This document shows, piece by piece, positions 63,808 through 64,000 of a DNA stretch of 64,000 bases. Below the pieces are notes generated by a model. It did no database searches and was not told the DNA's origin. It saw only the letters and a program-made list of their open reading frames with translations. The translations under genes were made by a program, and so were the position numbers. Numbering within the stretch: position 1 is the first letter of the stretch; each line of letters begins with the position of its first letter. The stretch is from Evansella vedderi (lineage in GTDB: Bacteria; Bacillota; Bacilli; Bacillales; Salisediminibacteriaceae), in NCBI RefSeq assembly GCF_030813435.1, contig NZ_JAUSUG010000001.1:62001-126000 (forward strand). Reading direction: 5' to 3'.

Positions 63808-64000
63808 ATTTGGTTAAAAAATCTCTATCAGGGCTTACCTCTTTTTGATTAAGAAGGAAGTTTACAACCGTTACAAAGAACTTTTCCATTTCTTTTGACT
63901 CGTCGTATTTTGCCTTTTGCTAAGTGGCATGCATTACTTGAGATTGAGGAAGGTATTTATTACGCAATTTCTTTGCAAGTTGTCGTACATCTGGCCGATA
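63806..64000 (-). pseudogene. C-terminal part of an unrecognised gene, with an internal stop
   Basis: Reading leftwards from the window edge, the frame gives YRPDVRQLAKKLRNKYLPQS, then a TAG (63920-63922), then KYDESKEMEKFFVTVVNFLL to a TAA at 63806. The charged helical text on both sides of the stop suggests one protein with a nonsense codon, or a short gene ending at the TAG. Its 5' end lies outside the window. Confidence 0.4.

Overview
The window looks like chromosome from an AT-rich, spore-forming member of the Bacillaceae. Spore genes (cotJABC, a YhcN/YlaJ-type lipoprotein), strong Shine-Dalgarno sites, sigma-A promoters and Bacillus-type Fur and Zur boxes all point there. I did not recognise any tRNA, rRNA, CRISPR array or intact prophage.

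Layout. 0-5.5 kb: two small membrane or exported proteins, then a quinone/electrophile-stress locus (an HxlR repressor divergent from a catechol dioxygenase-like enzyme, a flavin monooxygenase-like enzyme and an NmrA-type reductase) and GrpB. 5.5-13 kb: accessory genes and decay, with a frameshifted paiB, a dead rpsN copy, an internally deleted IS and a GH88 remnant. 12-19 kb: an amino-sugar operon (GntR regulator, class II aldolase, PfkB kinase, AgaS, NagA) followed by a formylglycine-generating enzyme, probably what is left of a sulfated-glycan pathway. 19.9-20.3 kb: an exact 52-bp tandem array.

21.8-44.2 kb is the most coherent part and looks like a metal-limitation island. Four Zur-type boxes precede (i) a FecB/FecCD/FecE-type importer with two ChlI/ChlD-type AAA+ proteins, a CobN-like chelatase and a half-size ferrochelatase; (ii) a SufU paralog; (iii) a COG0523 GTPase and a thioredoxin-like [2Fe-2S] protein; (iv) a Nik/Opp/Cnt-like transporter with a MATE exporter. 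A catalase and cotJABC sit between them on the minus strand. My inference is that the first unit handles a zinc-bound tetrapyrrole or similar macrocycle during zinc starvation.

44.6-52 kb is iron-related: a Fur-controlled divergent siderophore locus (FhuF-like reductase and ATPase facing a binding protein and a fused double permease) and an orphan Fe(3+)-binding protein with two Fur boxes. 52-64 kb is accessory: a methyltransferase with a partial 3' duplication, a DMT permease, a second type of 52-bp array with a shared leader, a large RelE-like/SF1 helicase/TPR fusion, a peroxiredoxin-like gene with an in-frame TGA exactly at its redox cysteine (candidate selenoprotein), and several broken genes (DUF418, GNAT, DUF3231).

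At least eight genes carry frameshifts, stops or large deletions. Either this strain is shedding accessory genes or the assembly has residual indel errors. Each lesion is flagged so it can be checked against reads.
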